Of a stretch of DNA of 8,094 nucleotides, positions 7,281-8,094 are shown one piece after another; position 1 is the stretch's first letter, and each line of letters begins with the position of its first letter. The position numbers and the translations under genes are program-made. The notes beneath the pieces were generated by a model, which saw nothing but the letters and a program-made list of their open reading frames with translations, did not search any database and was not told where the DNA came from. This stretch comes from Pseudomonadota bacterium. Its GTDB lineage: Bacteria; Pseudomonadota; Alphaproteobacteria; Acetobacterales; Acetobacteraceae. The stretch lies in assembly GCA_021819535.1 (NCBI GenBank), contig JAKAQU010000123.1:1-8094 (forward strand). The letters run 5' to 3'.

Positions 7281-8093
7281 ATGATCTTTGCTGTCGCCGT
7301 TCTCGCCCCCATCTTTGGTTCTGCCATCGCCGGTCTTTTGGGCCGCGCGATCGGCGACAAGGCTGCCATGGCGGTCACCATCGCGTGCATGGTCGTTGCG
7401 ACCATTTGCGGCGAGACCGCGTTCGTCCAGTTCGTTTGGGGCGGGGCGCCGAGCGGGGCGGTCGTGCTGGCCGATTGGCTGTCGGCGGGGTCGTTTCACG
7501 TGTCCTGGACACTCCGTTACGATACGCTGTCGGTGGTGATGGTGGCGATGGTCACTTTCGTCGCGACGCTGATCCACATCTACAGCGTCGGCTATATGGG
7601 CCACGAGCATAAGCCGGTCGCGCGGTTTTTCAGCTATCTTTCGCTGTTCAGTTTCGCAATGCTGATGCTGGTGACGGCCAATAATCTTTTGCAACTGTTT
7701 TTCGGCTGGGAGGGGGTTGGCCTCGCGAGCTACCTTCTCATCGGCTATTGGTATGAAAAGCCGAGCGCCTGTGCCGCGGCGATCAAGGCGTTCGTCGTCA
7801 ACCGCATCGGCGATCTTTTCTTCGCGGTCGGCATCGGGTTGATTTTCTTTCTCTTTGGATCGATTTCGTTTTCGACCATTTTCGCCGCCGTGCCGCAGCA
7901 TGTGAACGACACTTATGCGCTTTTCGGCGCGAATGACCGCGCGCTCGAGATCATCGGCATTCTGCTGTTCATCGGTGCGACCGGGAAATCAGCCCAGATC
8001 GGCCTTCATGTCTGGCTGCCCGATGCGATGGAGGGGCCGACGCCGGTTTCGGCGCTGATCCATGCCGCGACCATGGTCACCGCCGGCGTGTAG
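7281..8093 (+). CDS. nuoL: NADH-quinone oxidoreductase subunit L, N-terminal part (3' end missing; in-frame TAG at 8091)
   Basis: NuoL is the distal antiporter-like subunit of the membrane arm and is thought to move protons. Full proteins have about 610-680 residues, about 16 membrane helices and a long lateral C-terminal helix. Only 270 residues are present here. Visible landmarks are LRYDTLSVVMVAMVTFVATLIHIYS (78-102, cited by position), FFGWEGVGLASYLLIGYWY (140-158) with the key Glu144, AIKAFVVNRIGD (167-178) with Asp178, GATGKSAQIGLHVWLPDAM (232-250) with Lys236, and EGPTPVSALIHAATMVTAGV (251-270). All catalytic residues expected in this half are intact. The frame then meets TAG at 8091-8093, one base before the window end, at a point where relatives continue through a membrane helix. 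I treat the gene as partial at a sequence end, with the TAG probably an error. AGGGG (7271-7275) is 5 bases before ATG 7281, and the gap from nuoK is one base. Confidence 0.93.
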   Translation: MIFAVAVLAPIFGSAIAGLLGRAIGDKAAMAVTIACMVVATICGETAFVQFVWGGAPSGAVVLADWLSAGSFHVSWTLRYDTLSVVMVAMVTFVATLIHIYSVGYMGHEHKPVARFFSYLSLFSFAMLMLVTANNLLQLFFGWEGVGLASYLLIGYWYEKPSACAAAIKAFVVNRIGDLFFAVGIGLIFFLFGSISFSTIFAAVPQHVNDTYALFGANDRALEIIGILLFIGATGKSAQIGLHVWLPDAMEGPTPVSALIHAATMVTAGV

Positions 8094-8094
8094 A

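Noticed and set aside
7260..7901. A 213-codon - strand frame opposite nuoL
   Set aside because: The translation is highly charged and low in complexity, the mirror of hydrophobic membrane-helix codons in nuoL, and no binding site or family supports it.

Overview
The window is the middle and distal part of a bacterial nuo operon, which encodes proton-pumping NADH:quinone oxidoreductase (respiratory complex I). All genes are on the + strand in the standard order D-E-F-G-H-I-J-K-L. The window opens inside nuoD and closes inside nuoL. Complete genes are nuoE, nuoF, nuoG, nuoH, nuoI, nuoJ and nuoK. I found no RNA gene, mobile element, CRISPR array, terminator or unrelated cargo gene, and no stretch above about 51 bases lies outside a nuo gene.

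Organism: protein sequences point to an alphaproteobacterium. NuoG is of the short mitochondrial type (685 residues, no N7 cluster motif, and a [20 protein letters not shown] stretch resembling NDUFS1). NuoD and NuoE are separate genes, unlike the fused nuoCD of enterobacteria. NuoE has an extended Pro/Ala-rich C-terminus. The DNA is GC-rich, with G/C-ending codons. A member of the Rhodospirillales/Acetobacterales group is a plausible guess, but this is not proven from the window.

Layout: 1-636 is the end of nuoD (Q-module). 637-2605 holds nuoE and nuoF and 2610-4667 holds nuoG (N-module: NADH oxidation, FMN, Fe-S chain). 4673-5692 is nuoH (membrane heel next to the quinone site). 5744-6232 is nuoI (two 4Fe-4S clusters, N6a/N6b). 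6269-7279 holds nuoJ and nuoK, and from 7281 nuoL (membrane proton-pumping arm). Gaps between genes are 0, 4, 4, 5, 51, 36, 6 and 1 bases, so the genes are almost certainly cotranscribed and in part translationally coupled. Electrons pass from NADH via FMN (NuoF) through the NuoE/F/G clusters to NuoI and then to quinone at the NuoD/NuoH interface. The energy released drives proton transfer in NuoH, J, K and L.

This is a conserved housekeeping locus and I see no undescribed system in it. The points worth a second look are modest: an in-frame TAG four bases before the window end that would cut NuoL to 270 residues (probably a contig-end error), a 15-codon micro-ORF and a 12-base perfect palindrome in the nuoH-nuoI gap, a repeated Shine-Dalgarno/stop motif at three gene junctions, and long tails on NuoE and NuoJ.
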